From Bacteroidetes bacterium UBA6221 (lineage in GTDB: Bacteria; Bacteroidota; Bacteroidia; Chitinophagales; Chitinophagaceae), in assembly GCA_002421685.1 (NCBI GenBank), contig DISB01000013.1, forward strand, positions 9,440 through 73,439: a DNA stretch of 64,000 nucleotides, read 5' to 3'. Below are positions 7,853 through 16,104 of this stretch, piece by piece. How positions within the stretch are numbered: the stretch's first letter is position 1; each line of letters starts with the position of its first letter. The notes beneath the pieces are model-generated. The model saw only the letters and a program-made list of their open reading frames with translations, searched no databases and had not been told where the DNA came from. The position numbers and the translations under genes are program-made.

Positions 7853-9179
7853 AAAAAGGGTCAGCTTTCTCGTTGAGGGAGAAGACCAAAACGGAGCATC
7901 AAATCTGCCGGATAATAAAAAGAGCAATAAGGATAAGCTCAAAAAGCCAATCATATTCCTTTTGATGGGCGTGGTATTTCTCGGCTGTATGTACCTCATA
8001 TTTAAACCGTCGAAAGATAAAAAAGCGGTTGAAAATATCGGGTTGAACGATGCTGTACCGCAGGCTACCGGAGCAGGGATGCCCGATGATAAAAGCAAGG
8101 CGTATGAGCAGGAAATGCTCGAACGCAAAGAGCAGGAAAAGCGGAATGCGCTAACCACGCTTTCTGATTATTGGAATACTGAAGACAGTGCATCTGCTGA
8201 CAATGAAGAAAACTTACCTGAAGAAGATGAAGAAAGCAACGGCTTTGGCGGTGGTGGCAGAAATTCGGGACGAAACGGAAATTCTGCATTGAACAGCTAC
8301 CGTAATGCACAAAGCACACTGGGTTCATTTTATAATAATGACAATGCTGAAACAATGGAACTCCGTAAGCAAGTGGACGAACTGAAAGCAAAGTTGTCGG
8401 AAAAAGATGTGCCACCTGTGGCCACCGTTGACGACCAACTCAAATTAATGGAGAAATCCTATGAAATGGCAGCAAAGTATCTTCCCCAAAATGCCAATAC
8501 CGGAAACGCTGCTCCTGCCATCGGTGCAACTCCTGCTGCTGCGGGTGCTAACCAAAAAGAGCAATTTGTATCGTTCACACCAACAAGAAAGAACATTGTA
8601 TCAGCCTTGTACCGTGAACCGTCGGACAGTGCCTTTGCAGCCGATTGGAGCCAAACAAAAAACAGGGGGTTCTATACCGCAGGTTCTACTGAAGAGGTGG
8701 TACAGCCTAAAAACAGTATCAAAGCCTGTGTACACGAAGCCCAAACGGTAGTTGGCGAAACGGGTGTGCGTTTACGCCTGTTAGAGCCTGCCAAAACCCC
8801 GCAACGTACCATCCCCAAAGGAACAATTGTAACGGCTAATGCCAAATTTCAGAATGGCAGGTTACAATTAAAAGTTACTTCGGTAGAACTGGAGGGCAAT
8901 ATCATCCCGGTAGATATTACTATTTATGATTTGGACGGACAGCAAGGTTTATATGTTCCGTATTCGCCTGAAAGAAATGCGGTTACGGACATTGTAGCCA
9001 ATATGGGCAATGCCACAGGTTCGAGCTTCAGTATGAGTTCTACTCCTGGACAGCAAATTACTTCTGACCTAAGTAAAAGTGCAGTGCAAGGTATTTCGGG
9101 CTATTTCGCTAAGAAAGTAAGAACGCCAAAGGTTGCACTCAAAGCAGGCTATCAGGTCTTTCTTGTATCTAAAAAATAA
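7839..9179 (+). CDS. traM: Conjugative transposon protein TraM
   Basis: This 446-residue protein has one transmembrane segment near the N-terminus (about residues 38-56, PIIFLLMGVVFLGCMYLIF). Next comes a long low-complexity linker with acidic, Gly/Asn-rich and coiled-coil stretches (about 85-190). The C-terminal domain (about 290-446) has RLLEPAKTPQRTIPKGTIV and VPVDITIYDLDGQQGLYVP-like sequences typical of TraM. This is the VirB10-like protein that links the inner and outer membranes. It starts inside the end of traL and is followed by traN after 24 bp. Confidence 0.9.
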   Translation: MKENEKRVSFLVEGEDQNGASNLPDNKKSNKDKLKKPIIFLLMGVVFLGCMYLIFKPSKDKKAVENIGLNDAVPQATGAGMPDDKSKAYEQEMLERKEQEKRNALTTLSDYWNTEDSASADNEENLPEEDEESNGFGGGGRNSGRNGNSALNSYRNAQSTLGSFYNNDNAETMELRKQVDELKAKLSEKDVPPVATVDDQLKLMEKSYEMAAKYLPQNANTGNAAPAIGATPAAAGANQKEQFVSFTPTRKNIVSALYREPSDSAFAADWSQTKNRGFYTAGSTEEVVQPKNSIKACVHEAQTVVGETGVRLRLLEPAKTPQRTIPKGTIVTANAKFQNGRLQLKVTSVELEGNIIPVDITIYDLDGQQGLYVPYSPERNAVTDIVANMGNATGSSFSMSSTPGQQITSDLSKSAVQGISGYFAKKVRTPKVALKAGYQVFLVSKK

Positions 9180-9203
9180 TGTTGAACTCAAATAAATAAA
9201 ACA

Positions 9204-10097
9204 ATGAAAAATCATTTAAAAACCTTTTGGGCTATTGCCCTTATACTCGGCTTTGCTGCACAATCTAATGCACAGGACAGCATCAGAACACCACTTGCAT
9301 TGGGCAAGATAGAGCCGTACCGTATGGAAGTTACCTACGATAAAACCTCGCACCTGATTTTCCCGACTGCCATTCGTTACGTGGATTTGGGCAGCGAATA
9401 CCTTATTGCAGGGAAAGCCGAAGATGCGGAAAACGTGTTGCGTGTAAAAGCATCTGTAAGGGACTTTGAGCCGGAAACGAATTTTTCCGTTATTACGAAT
9501 GACGGACGTTTTTATAGTTTCAACGTGTATTACAGTTCCTACCCGGAGGCAATGAGCTATGACCTGCTCACGATGCAAAAAGCGGTGGATAAAGCCAAAG
9601 GTAACGATGTGCTTTTTGAAGAACTGGGCAACAATTCGCCGTCACTGGCAGGCTTGCTTTTGGAAACCATTTACAAGAAAGACAAACGCATTGTAAAGCA
9701 TATCGGTGCTAAGAGTTTCGGCATTCAGTTTATCCTAAAAGGGATTTACATACATAACGGCAAATACTATTTCCATACTGAATTGAGAAACCGTGCCAAT
9801 GTTCCTTTCGAGATTGATTTCATCAATTTCAAAGTAGTGGATAAAAAGGTAGCTAAACGCACCGTAGTCCAGGAACGCCCTTTAACTCCTTTGAGAACTT
9901 ACAAGCCATTGGACGGTATTTCCGGAAAATCGACCGAACAAAATGTGTTCCTGTTAGACCAGTTTACCATTGCCGATGATAAGGTACTGCTGATTGAGAT
10001 TTTCGAGAAAAACGGTGGCAGGCATCAAACATTGCACGTCGAAAATTCCGATTTAATCAAAGCCCGTTTGATTGACGATATGCACCTGAAATTTTAA
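9204..10097 (+). CDS. traN: Conjugative transposon protein TraN (DUF4138)
   Basis: This 297-residue exported protein has a signal peptide (FWAIALILGFAAQSNAQ, cleaved near residue 23). The mature chain contains the DUF4138 pattern: IEPYRMEVTYDKTSHLIFPT near the start, then a beta-rich domain with GIYIHNGKYYFHTELRNR. TraN is the VirB9-like outer-membrane-associated part of the channel and acts with TraM and TraO. Length is standard for the family. Confidence 0.9.
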   Translation: MKNHLKTFWAIALILGFAAQSNAQDSIRTPLALGKIEPYRMEVTYDKTSHLIFPTAIRYVDLGSEYLIAGKAEDAENVLRVKASVRDFEPETNFSVITNDGRFYSFNVYYSSYPEAMSYDLLTMQKAVDKAKGNDVLFEELGNNSPSLAGLLLETIYKKDKRIVKHIGAKSFGIQFILKGIYIHNGKYYFHTELRNRANVPFEIDFINFKVVDKKVAKRTVVQERPLTPLRTYKPLDGISGKSTEQNVFLLDQFTIADDKVLLIEIFEKNGGRHQTLHVENSDLIKARLIDDMHLKF

Positions 10098-10123
10098 TAA
10101 CCCTTTAAAGCAATAGCAATTAT

Positions 10124-10684
10124 ATGAAAAAGTATATCTATACCGTGCTGTTTGTCCTGATAGGCATCACGGCTGCACAGGCGCAAAGAATGCTGCCGAA
10201 GCAGAAAGGATTGGAAATAAGTGCAGGTGTATTGTCCGATGATAAGATTGGCAATGATTACTACATCAGCGCAGCAATGACGGTAAACGGTAAGAATGGT
10301 AACTATCAGCTTTGGGCGTTGGAATATACCCACCAGTACCACGGGTATAAAGACCTCCGCATACCGCAGGAAACCTATTCCGCAGAGGGCGGTTACAGCT
10401 TCTTTTTGTTGGGCGATGCCCGTAAGAACATCACGCTGAATTTCGCCGTAACAGGTGTGGTCGGTTACGAAACCATCAACCGGGGCGAAACAATGTTGTA
10501 CGACGGTGCGAAGATATTGAGCGAAGATAATTTTATCTACGGTGCAGGCGGTCGCCTCACTTTTGAAACGTACCTGTCCGACCGTTTTGTATTAGTCCTG
10601 CAAGGGCGTACAAAAATCCTTTGGGGTACGGATTTACAACAGTTCCGACCGTCAGCAGGTGTGGGATTAAGGTTTAACTTTTAA
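10124..10684 (+). CDS. traO: Conjugative transposon protein TraO
   Basis: This 186-residue protein has a signal peptide (MKKYIYTVLFVLIGITAAQA) and a beta-strand-rich mature region ending in GVGLRFNF, a terminal aromatic residue typical of outer-membrane barrels. The GGYSFFLLGDARKN and YGAGGRLTFETYLSDRF segments match TraO. It follows traN after 26 bp and probably sits in the outer membrane as part of the conjugation pore. Confidence 0.87.
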   Translation: MKKYIYTVLFVLIGITAAQAQRMLPKQKGLEISAGVLSDDKIGNDYYISAAMTVNGKNGNYQLWALEYTHQYHGYKDLRIPQETYSAEGGYSFFLLGDARKNITLNFAVTGVVGYETINRGETMLYDGAKILSEDNFIYGAGGRLTFETYLSDRFVLVLQGRTKILWGTDLQQFRPSAGVGLRFNF

Positions 10685-10696
10685 AACGTAAAAACG

Positions 10697-11146
10697 ATGA
10701 TAGCAATATTCAATAAATTCAGAACGGGGCTACTGCCACTATATGTATTCCTGACAATCCTCACAGCTTCGGTTACGTTGGTATCTTGCAGCAAAGATGA
10801 TGACCTCGAAATACAGAACAATTTTCCTTTCGAGGTCAATGTAATGCCAGTGCCTAAAGATGTTGCAAACGGGCAGACCGTAGAAATACGCATTACCATA
10901 CAGCGTACAGGCAATTACAGCAATACGCAGTATTTCCTCCGTTACTTTCAATTTGACGGGCAGGAAACATTGCAATACTACAACGAACCGCCGTATCAGC
11001 CCAATGACCTGTACCAATTACCAACGGAGCAGTTCAGGCTGTACTACACTTCAACGTCTGCCGTTTCACAGTCTTTTGACGTTTGGATTTCGGACAGCTT
11101 CGGGAATGAAAAGCAGATAACTTTTCAGTTTAACAGCAGCGATTAA
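10697..11146 (+). CDS. traQ: Conjugative transposon protein TraQ (DUF3872 lipoprotein)
   Basis: This 149-residue protein has an N-terminal hydrophobic stretch (about residues 14-31) ending in the lipobox-like TLVSC followed by SKDDD, so a lipidated Cys at about residue 31 is likely. The mature part is a single beta-sandwich-like domain (FEVNVMPVPKDVANGQTVEI) characteristic of DUF3872/TraQ. It is the last gene of the tra operon and is followed 20 bp later by a strong terminator. A traP primase gene, found next to traQ in CTnDOT, is missing here. Confidence 0.87.
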   Translation: MIAIFNKFRTGLLPLYVFLTILTASVTLVSCSKDDDLEIQNNFPFEVNVMPVPKDVANGQTVEIRITIQRTGNYSNTQYFLRYFQFDGQETLQYYNEPPYQPNDLYQLPTEQFRLYYTSTSAVSQSFDVWISDSFGNEKQITFQFNSSD

Positions 11147-11167
11147 GAGCAGTATTTCAATTCAAAA

Positions 11168-11200
11168 AAAAACGGCTTATCTGATTGGTAAGCCGTTTTT
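11168..11200 (+). terminator. Intrinsic terminator of the tra operon
   Basis: A 12-bp perfect stem (AAAAACGGCTTA at 11168-11179 with TAAGCCGTTTTT at 11189-11200) encloses a 9-nt loop. The T-tract lies at the end of the 3' arm. It begins about 20 bp after the traQ stop codon, exactly where the tra transcript should end. Confidence 0.85.
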
Positions 11201-11293
11201 AATTTTCAGCCGGGCAGTGTATTTCAAAAGAAATAATTTCTTATCCTTGTAATCTATTTCAGTGTTGAGTAAGGTTTTATTTCCATAAACAAT

Positions 11294-11327
11294 GAAAGAG
11301 GCTTGCCTTTTGGGGTAAGCCTCTTTC
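11294..11327. terminator. Second hairpin downstream of the tra operon
   Basis: An 11-bp perfect inverted repeat (GAAAGAGGCTT at 11294-11304, AAGCCTCTTTC at 11317-11327) encloses a 12-nt loop whose inner bases can add two or three more G-C pairs. There is no T-tract beyond the arm, so it may be a backup terminator, an mRNA end-protector or a processed structure. It shares the core AAGCC with the hairpin 120 bp upstream. Confidence 0.5.
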
Positions 11328-11405
11328 GCATTTAATTCACATCGTTTACAGGCTGAAACAAATATTTTTCGTAAATTCAAACAGTGGAAATAAAGTGTTT
11401 TTGTT

Positions 11406-11678
11406 ATGGTCGCATCATTGGTTATAGGTATCATATTTTTGGTTGCAGGCTTGGGACTTCGTTACTGGATTAACCGCAGGAAGTTTTACAGGCGCAGCCC
11501 TATGGGAGCAGAGGGTTTCTCATCTTATGAAAGTTCGGTTTTCATTAAATTGATTGAAAGGGTTGGTAAATGGATAGCTTACGCACTGATTATTTTCGGT
11601 CTGTTGTCACTGTGGGTTTATTCCCGTGAGAAAAAGGAAAAACAGCAGCCTGAAGTAAAAACCGAACAATCTCGATAA
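11406..11678 (+). CDS. Small two-pass membrane protein of unknown function
   Basis: This 90-residue protein has membrane helices at residues 3-21 (ASLVIGIIFLVAGLGLRYW) and about 52-70 (WIAYALIIFGLLSLWVY), a basic loop between them (RRKFYRRSPMG) and a Lys/Glu-rich tail. I do not recognise a characterised family. It lies between the tra terminator and the metal-related cargo genes, all on the same strand. Confidence 0.7.
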   Translation: MVASLVIGIIFLVAGLGLRYWINRRKFYRRSPMGAEGFSSYESSVFIKLIERVGKWIAYALIIFGLLSLWVYSREKKEKQQPEVKTEQSR

Positions 11679-11748
11679 AAAAACTATTCGCTTTAACTAC
11701 CTCCACAAGATTTGTGAGCTAACGCAATTAATTTTTATTTAACTTTGT

Positions 11749-12063
11749 ATGGTGAAGTTTATATCTTTAATATTAGCCGCCTATGTATTGCTTTTATCAG
11801 CAGTACCGACTTTTATTGAGGATAAATGTATGCAGAAGCATACTACCGAACAAGGACAAAACGGACAGGATGACCAAGATTGTAATAAGGGATGTTGCTC
11901 GCCTTTTTTTAGTTGCAACACCTGTACAGGATTTGTTTTAACTACTTTTCATTTCTCTATTGTCCATTCAGTAAAAGAACCGCAACGGAAGTTAGGAAAT
12001 ATGCTGACCCCACCTGTTTCTGATTTTCCATTTTCCATTTGGCGTCCCCCGCAACTTGCTTAA
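11749..12063 (+). CDS. Small exported Cys-rich protein (DUF6660-like)
   Basis: This 104-residue protein has an N-terminal signal or membrane segment (MVKFISLILAAYVLLLSAVP) and a Cys-rich centre with DCNKGCCSPFFSCNTCTG, a cluster that could bind metal. It precedes a TonB receptor and a cation transporter in the same direction, which supports a metal-handling role (inference). A perfect TANNTTTG -7 box, TAACTTTG at 11740-11747, ends one base before the ATG, so a transcript from it would start inside codon 2 or 3. The second codon is GTG (11752), so initiation may be leaderless or the box may not be used. The DUF assignment is tentative. Confidence 0.65.
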   Translation: MVKFISLILAAYVLLLSAVPTFIEDKCMQKHTTEQGQNGQDDQDCNKGCCSPFFSCNTCTGFVLTTFHFSIVHSVKEPQRKLGNMLTPPVSDFPFSIWRPPQLA

Positions 12064-12096
12064 TGTATAATGCTTTCAGCACAAATTAATTAAAAA

Positions 12097-12114
12097 GCGA
12101 TGTCTTTGCATCGC
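12097..12114. other. Hairpin in the leader of the TonB receptor gene
   Basis: GCGATG (12097-12102) pairs with CATCGC (12109-12114) around a 6-nt loop, about 38 bp before the TonB receptor start. Read on the minus strand the stem is followed by a T-run and would resemble a terminator; on the plus strand it has no T-run and would be a structured leader. No leftward gene ends nearby. The role is unknown. Confidence 0.4.
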
Positions 12115-12151
12115 CATAGCTTATTTATATACATTAAGTATCATTTTTACA

Positions 12152-14323
12152 ATGAAAAAAATACTCATTGTGTCATTTTTTATGGCACTCAACCTTTGTG
12201 TATATGCACAAAATACATTAAACATTGTTGTAAAAAACAGTGAAACAAAAGAACCCTTGATTGGTGTAACAACATCTATAAAAGGCACCTCAATTGGAGG
12301 AACCTCGAACGAAAAAGGACAGATTATATTATCGAATATTCCTGATGGAATACAGGAGATACATTTTAGCTACGTAGGCTTTGAAGAGTTTATTGAAAAA
12401 ATAGAATTTCCACTAAAGGATACCAATGTTATTGAAATTCTGCTCAAAGAAAATTCAGAGGAATTAGAGGGTGTTGTAATTACATCTACCCGAAGTACAA
12501 GAAGCATACAAAATATTCCTACACGTATTGAGTTTATTGGAAGTGAGGAGTTGGGAGAAAAAGGGAATATGAAACCGGGAGATATTCGTATGCTTTTGGC
12601 AGAAAGTACAGGTATTCACGTACAAACTACGTCGCCCACAAGTGCCAATGCGAGTATCCGTATTCAGGGACTTGACGGACGATATACACAAATCCTTAAA
12701 GACGGTTTTCCGATTTATTCGGGAGCTTCAAGTGGTTTGGGCTTATTACAAATTCCGCCACTTGATTTAAAGCAGGTTGAAGTTATCAAAGGCTCAACTT
12801 CTACACTTTACGGAGGTGGAGCAATAGCAGGATTAGTCAACTTGATTTCCAAAACGCCAACTGATGAAAGAGATTTACGCTTTCATATCAACGGAACATC
12901 AGGGAGAGGTTTAGACATTAATGGTTTTTATGGGCAAAAATTCAATAAAATTGGAACAACTATTTTCGCTTCGCACAACAGAAACGGAGCTTATGACCCT
13001 GCAAAAATTGGTTTTTCCGCCATTCCAAAGTTTGAACGCTTCGTATTGAACCCTAAATTATTTGTTTACTTCAATGATAAAACGAAACTGAATTTTGGCA
13101 TCAATACAACCATAGAGAACCGTTTGGGCGGCGATATACTTTACATCAAGGGCAAAGGGGATAATACGCATCAATATTTTGAAGAAAACAAAACACAACG
13201 CTATTCCACACAATTTGTTTTTGACCATTTAATTAATGAAAACAGTTCTTTTCAAATCAAAAACAGTGTAAGTTATTTTAACCGCAATACGGCTATTCCC
13301 ACTTACGAGTTTGAGGGAACGCAAACAGCCACTTTTACGGAAGCTAATTATACTTACAGCAAAGAAAAGTCAGAATGGGTAACAGGCGTTAATATTTGGA
13401 CGGACAATTTTAAAGAAAAGCAGATTACAGTATTTCCGTTAAGAGATTATAGGCAAACCACATTTGGGGCTTTCGTCCAAAATAATTTTAAAGCTACGGA
13501 TTGGCTTCAATTGGAAGCAGGTTTAAGAACGGATTATGTTATAGATTATGGGGCTGTATTCTTGCCAAGAGTATCGGCGCTATTCCATATTGCAAACGGA
13601 TTAACATCAAGGATTGGCGGCGGATTTGGATATAAAACACCCACTATCTTTACCGAAGAAAGCGAACGCTTACAATATCAAAACGTAATGCCAATTAACA
13701 ATAAAACCAATAAACTGGAAAAAAGTTATGGTGGAAATGCAGATATAAATTACCGCACTAATATTGGCGATGGTTGGTCATTCAGTATCAATCAATTATT
13801 CTTTTATACCTATTTGAATAATCCTCTATTACTTGAAAATCCATCAGCTAATCTCTATCAATTTGTAAACTCTACTGGTTACATCCATACAAAAGGAACA
13901 GAAACCAATATCAAAATCGGTTACGATGATGTGAAATTATTTTTAGGGTACACTTATACAGATGCACAGTTACACCAAAATGCAACAACTACCGAAAGCC
14001 CGTTAACCCCAAAACACCGTATTAACTCGGTTTTAATGTATGAAATCGAAGACAAATGGAAAGTTGGTTTAGAAGCCTACTATTTCAGCCCGCAAAAGCT
14101 GAACGATGGAACAACAGGAAAAGACTATTGGACTTGTGGATTTATGGCTGAAAAGATTTGGGAAAGGTTTTCGTTATATGTCAATTTTGAAAATTTCCTT
14201 GATACAAGGCAGACACGTTTTGGCAACATTTATACAGGTACAATTAGTAATCCTATATTTAAAGACATTTATGCACCATTGGACGGATTTGTCATTAATG
14301 GCGGAATAAAATTTAGACTTTAA
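12152..14323 (+). CDS. TonB-dependent outer-membrane receptor (ICE cargo)
   Basis: This 723-residue protein has a signal peptide (MKKILIVSFFMALNLCVYAQ) and a carboxypeptidase-regulatory-like domain at about residues 22-100 (TKEPLIGVTTSIKGTSIGG). A plug domain covers about 110-225, with IRIQGLDGRYTQILKDGFP and EVIKGSTSTLYGGGAIAG, and a beta-barrel ends in the terminal GGIKFRL. It imports a TonB-energised ligand across the outer membrane. The neighbours (a Cys-rich exported protein before, a cation-diffusion facilitator 4 bp after) suggest a metal or metal complex as ligand, but the sequence does not show which one. Codon use is AT-richer than in the core chromosome, as expected for mobile cargo. 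Confidence 0.88.
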   Translation: MKKILIVSFFMALNLCVYAQNTLNIVVKNSETKEPLIGVTTSIKGTSIGGTSNEKGQIILSNIPDGIQEIHFSYVGFEEFIEKIEFPLKDTNVIEILLKENSEELEGVVITSTRSTRSIQNIPTRIEFIGSEELGEKGNMKPGDIRMLLAESTGIHVQTTSPTSANASIRIQGLDGRYTQILKDGFPIYSGASSGLGLLQIPPLDLKQVEVIKGSTSTLYGGGAIAGLVNLISKTPTDERDLRFHINGTSGRGLDINGFYGQKFNKIGTTIFASHNRNGAYDPAKIGFSAIPKFERFVLNPKLFVYFNDKTKLNFGINTTIENRLGGDILYIKGKGDNTHQYFEENKTQRYSTQFVFDHLINENSSFQIKNSVSYFNRNTAIPTYEFEGTQTATFTEANYTYSKEKSEWVTGVNIWTDNFKEKQITVFPLRDYRQTTFGAFVQNNFKATDWLQLEAGLRTDYVIDYGAVFLPRVSALFHIANGLTSRIGGGFGYKTPTIFTEESERLQYQNVMPINNKTNKLEKSYGGNADINYRTNIGDGWSFSINQLFFYTYLNNPLLLENPSANLYQFVNSTGYIHTKGTETNIKIGYDDVKLFLGYTYTDAQLHQNATTTESPLTPKHRINSVLMYEIEDKWKVGLEAYYFSPQKLNDGTTGKDYWTCGFMAEKIWERFSLYVNFENFLDTRQTRFGNIYTGTISNPIFKDIYAPLDGFVINGGIKFRL

Positions 14324-14327
14324 GAAG

Positions 14328-15122
14328 ATGAATAAAACCATATTCAATATAACTAAAATGGATTGCCCAAGTGAGGAGCAATTAATCCGTATGAAATTGC
14401 AGGATTTCGATATGGTAAAGTCATTGGAATTTGATATTCCCAGTAGAAAACTAAATGTTTACCATAGTGGAAAACCAGAGCCGATTTTTTCGGCTTTGGA
14501 AACATTAAACCTGAATACGTCATTGATTTCAACTGAAGAAAGCAATGCAGTTCTTGAAACAGATACAAGCAATGACCAACGGAAACTACTTTGGACTGTA
14601 CTGATTATCAATTTCGTTTTCTTTGGATTGGAAATGTTGTTCGGTATTTTTTCCAATTCAATGGGATTGATAGCAGACAGCTTGGATATGCTTGCAGACA
14701 GTATTGTTTACGCTTTGGCATTGTTTGCTGTTGGGGGTACGATTGCAAGAAAAAACAATATCGCCAAATTTGCAGGTTACTTTCAAATTCTGTTAGCCGT
14801 TATCGGTTTTGTTGAAGTTATCAGACGTTTTATCGGAATAGAAGCGATGCCTGATTTCAAAACAATGATTGTTGTTTCTGTTTTGGCGTTGATTGCAAAC
14901 GTACTTTGTCTTTATCTATTACAAAAGAACAAAAGCAAAGAAGCCCATATGCAGGCTTCGATGATTTTCACTTCCAACGATGTTATAATCAATTCGGGTG
15001 TTATCATTGCGGGATTATTGGTCAATTGGCTCAATTCGAGTTATCCGGATTTGATTATTGGGGCAATTGTATTCGTGATTGTGGCAAGAGGTGCATATAG
15101 AATACTGAAGTTGGCAAAATAA
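14328..15122 (+). CDS. Cation diffusion facilitator transporter with N-terminal HMA-like domain
   Basis: This 264-residue protein has an N-terminal soluble domain (1-70) of HMA-like pattern (FNITKMDCPSEEQLIRMKLQ), where the usual CxxC is reduced to one Cys. A cation-efflux membrane domain with about six helices follows. Likely metal ligands are Asp117, Asp120 and Asp124 in LIADSLDMLADS and Asp218 in FTSNDVIINSG. It lacks the cytoplasmic C-terminal domain of many CDF proteins. It begins 4 bp after the TonB receptor, so the two are one operon, and is followed by a strong terminator. Predicted activity: proton-coupled export of a divalent cation, of unknown specificity. Confidence 0.82.
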   Translation: MNKTIFNITKMDCPSEEQLIRMKLQDFDMVKSLEFDIPSRKLNVYHSGKPEPIFSALETLNLNTSLISTEESNAVLETDTSNDQRKLLWTVLIINFVFFGLEMLFGIFSNSMGLIADSLDMLADSIVYALALFAVGGTIARKNNIAKFAGYFQILLAVIGFVEVIRRFIGIEAMPDFKTMIVVSVLALIANVLCLYLLQKNKSKEAHMQASMIFTSNDVIINSGVIIAGLLVNWLNSSYPDLIIGAIVFVIVARGAYRILKLAK

Positions 15123-15138
15123 AATAGCAGCAAATCAT

Positions 15139-15163
15139 AGCCCCGAAATTCGGGGCTTTTTTT
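15139..15163 (+). terminator. Intrinsic terminator of the metal-cargo operon
   Basis: The stem AGCCCCGA/TCGGGGCT (outer pair 15139-15157) is tightly closed and followed directly by a run of seven T. It begins 16 bp after the transporter stop codon. Confidence 0.88.
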
Positions 15164-15280
15164 GTACCAAATCTTACTACTAACGCCAAACGCTGCCTTT
15201 CAAAGCCAAATCCTGCAACATTCTCCAACGCTGCAATAAGCCTTTATAAATTCGACTTCCACAGCAAAATTGAGCAAACT

Positions 15281-15592
15281 ATGGAAGTAATCACAATACA
15301 AAAGTCCGTACTGGAGGGAATGAAAAATGAGCTGAAAGCACTTTTGGAACTGACCGAAAATGCTACGAAAAAATACACGCCAATTTTCAAAGAAGAAAAA
15401 TGGCTCGATAACCAGGAAGTGTGTCTGATGATGAACATTACCAAGCGGACTTTGCAGACGTATAAGGACAAAGGACTATTGCCCTATTCCCGACTGAACC
15501 GTAAGAATTATTATAAACGCTCGGATGTACAGGCTTTGCTCGAAGCCGGACAGCCGTACAATACCGTTGAAAATGGATTTATTCGAGAATGA
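15281..15592 (+). CDS. Helix-turn-helix protein (MerR/excisionase-like), first of a pair
   Basis: This 103-residue protein has an amphipathic N-terminal helix (1-40) followed by an HTH_17/excisionase-type DNA-binding domain: WLDNQEVCLMMNITKRTLQTYKDKGLLP and then KNYYKRSDVQALLE. Such pairs are common in Bacteroidota ICEs and act as excision or transfer regulators (family knowledge); the specific target here is unknown. The next gene starts 20 bp before its stop, in another frame, and has the same architecture, so the two arose by duplication and are translated together. Confidence 0.82.
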   Translation: MEVITIQKSVLEGMKNELKALLELTENATKKYTPIFKEEKWLDNQEVCLMMNITKRTLQTYKDKGLLPYSRLNRKNYYKRSDVQALLEAGQPYNTVENGFIRE

Positions 15593-15860
15593 CGAAATCA
15601 TTGCCCATCAGGAAATGATAACGCTGCTAAGAACCCGTATCGAAAGTATATTGAAAAATTACCGTCCTGTAATGAACGGGGAAATATACCTGTCGGGCGA
15701 AGATGTGTGTAAGCTGCTCCATATCAGCAAACGAACTTTACAGCAATACCGTGATGACAATATCCTGCCGTATATACAGATAGGCGGTAAGATTATTTAT
15801 AAGGAAAGCGATATTCTGACAATACTTGAACAGAATTATATTTCACAAAAAACAGTTTGA
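15573..15860 (+). CDS. Helix-turn-helix protein (MerR/excisionase-like), second of a pair
   Basis: This 95-residue protein starts at MDLFENDEII; this start is preferred because earlier in-frame codons lie well inside the preceding gene. It has the same layout as its upstream neighbour: an N-terminal helix, then YLSGEDVCKLLHISKRTLQQYRD and KIIYKESDILTILE. Typical features of the excisionase-like winged helix-turn-helix are the LxxxDVxxLLxIS motif and the basic KRTLQ recognition helix. It probably works with the upstream protein, perhaps as a heterodimer. Confidence 0.82.
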   Translation: MDLFENDEIIAHQEMITLLRTRIESILKNYRPVMNGEIYLSGEDVCKLLHISKRTLQQYRDDNILPYIQIGGKIIYKESDILTILEQNYISQKTV

Positions 15861-15907
15861 CTGTAATCTTTTTTGTACTATATGCAGTCAAAAAGGCACG
15901 AGTTTAG

Positions 15908-15915
15908 TATCTTTG
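15908..15915 (+). promoter_or_regulatory. Candidate -7 box upstream of the structured RNA element
   Basis: TATCTTTG matches the Bacteroidota -7 consensus TANNTTTG exactly. Transcription would begin around 15921, just before the inverted repeat at 15936 and the long folded region. No good -33 TTTG is visible at the right distance. Confidence 0.45.
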
Positions 15916-15919
15916 TTGT

Positions 15920-16104
15920 CGAAAATATAGAAAATACTTAAAGTGTTTTTGCTTTAAGTCCCACATTGAAAACTGGTAATTTTTAGACAACGGGACAGAT
16001 AAGTAAGAACGCTCACGTCAAAAGGCGTGGGCGCTCGCTTATTCGTTGTCGGGCATACCAGTGCCTCAATGTGCGGTAAGTGTAGTTGCCTGCGCTCTTT
16101 TTTT
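15920..16104 (+). ncRNA. Candidate structured RNA (small RNA or attenuator leader)
   Basis: Five nested helices form one long rod. CACATTGA (15962-15969) pairs with TCAATGTG (16066-16073). CTGGTA (15973-15978) pairs with TACCAG (16056-16061). GACAACG (15986-15992) pairs with CGTTGTC (16044-16050). ATAAG (15999-16003) pairs with CTTAT (16038-16042). A 10-bp apical stem (16010-16019 with 16024-16033) carries two G-U pairs and an AAAA loop. The G-U pairs favour folding as RNA. A small hairpin (15936-15959) precedes the rod. After it, GCGGTAA (16073-16079) can pair with TTGCC-GC (16086-16093, one bulge) directly before seven T, which would end a transcript near 16104. A competing stem, TGCCTG (16087-16092) with CAGGCA (16109-16114), would break that terminator. 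No family recognised. Confidence 0.6.

Noticed and set aside
11177..11434. 85-codon minus-strand frame downstream of the tra operon
   Set aside because: It runs across both hairpins and into the next gene. It has no ribosome-binding context and no similarity that I recognise.
15920..16104. 6S RNA as an explanation for the structured element
   Set aside because: Length is similar, but the 5' and 3' ends do not form a closing stem and there is no large central bubble. The context is an ICE regulatory block.
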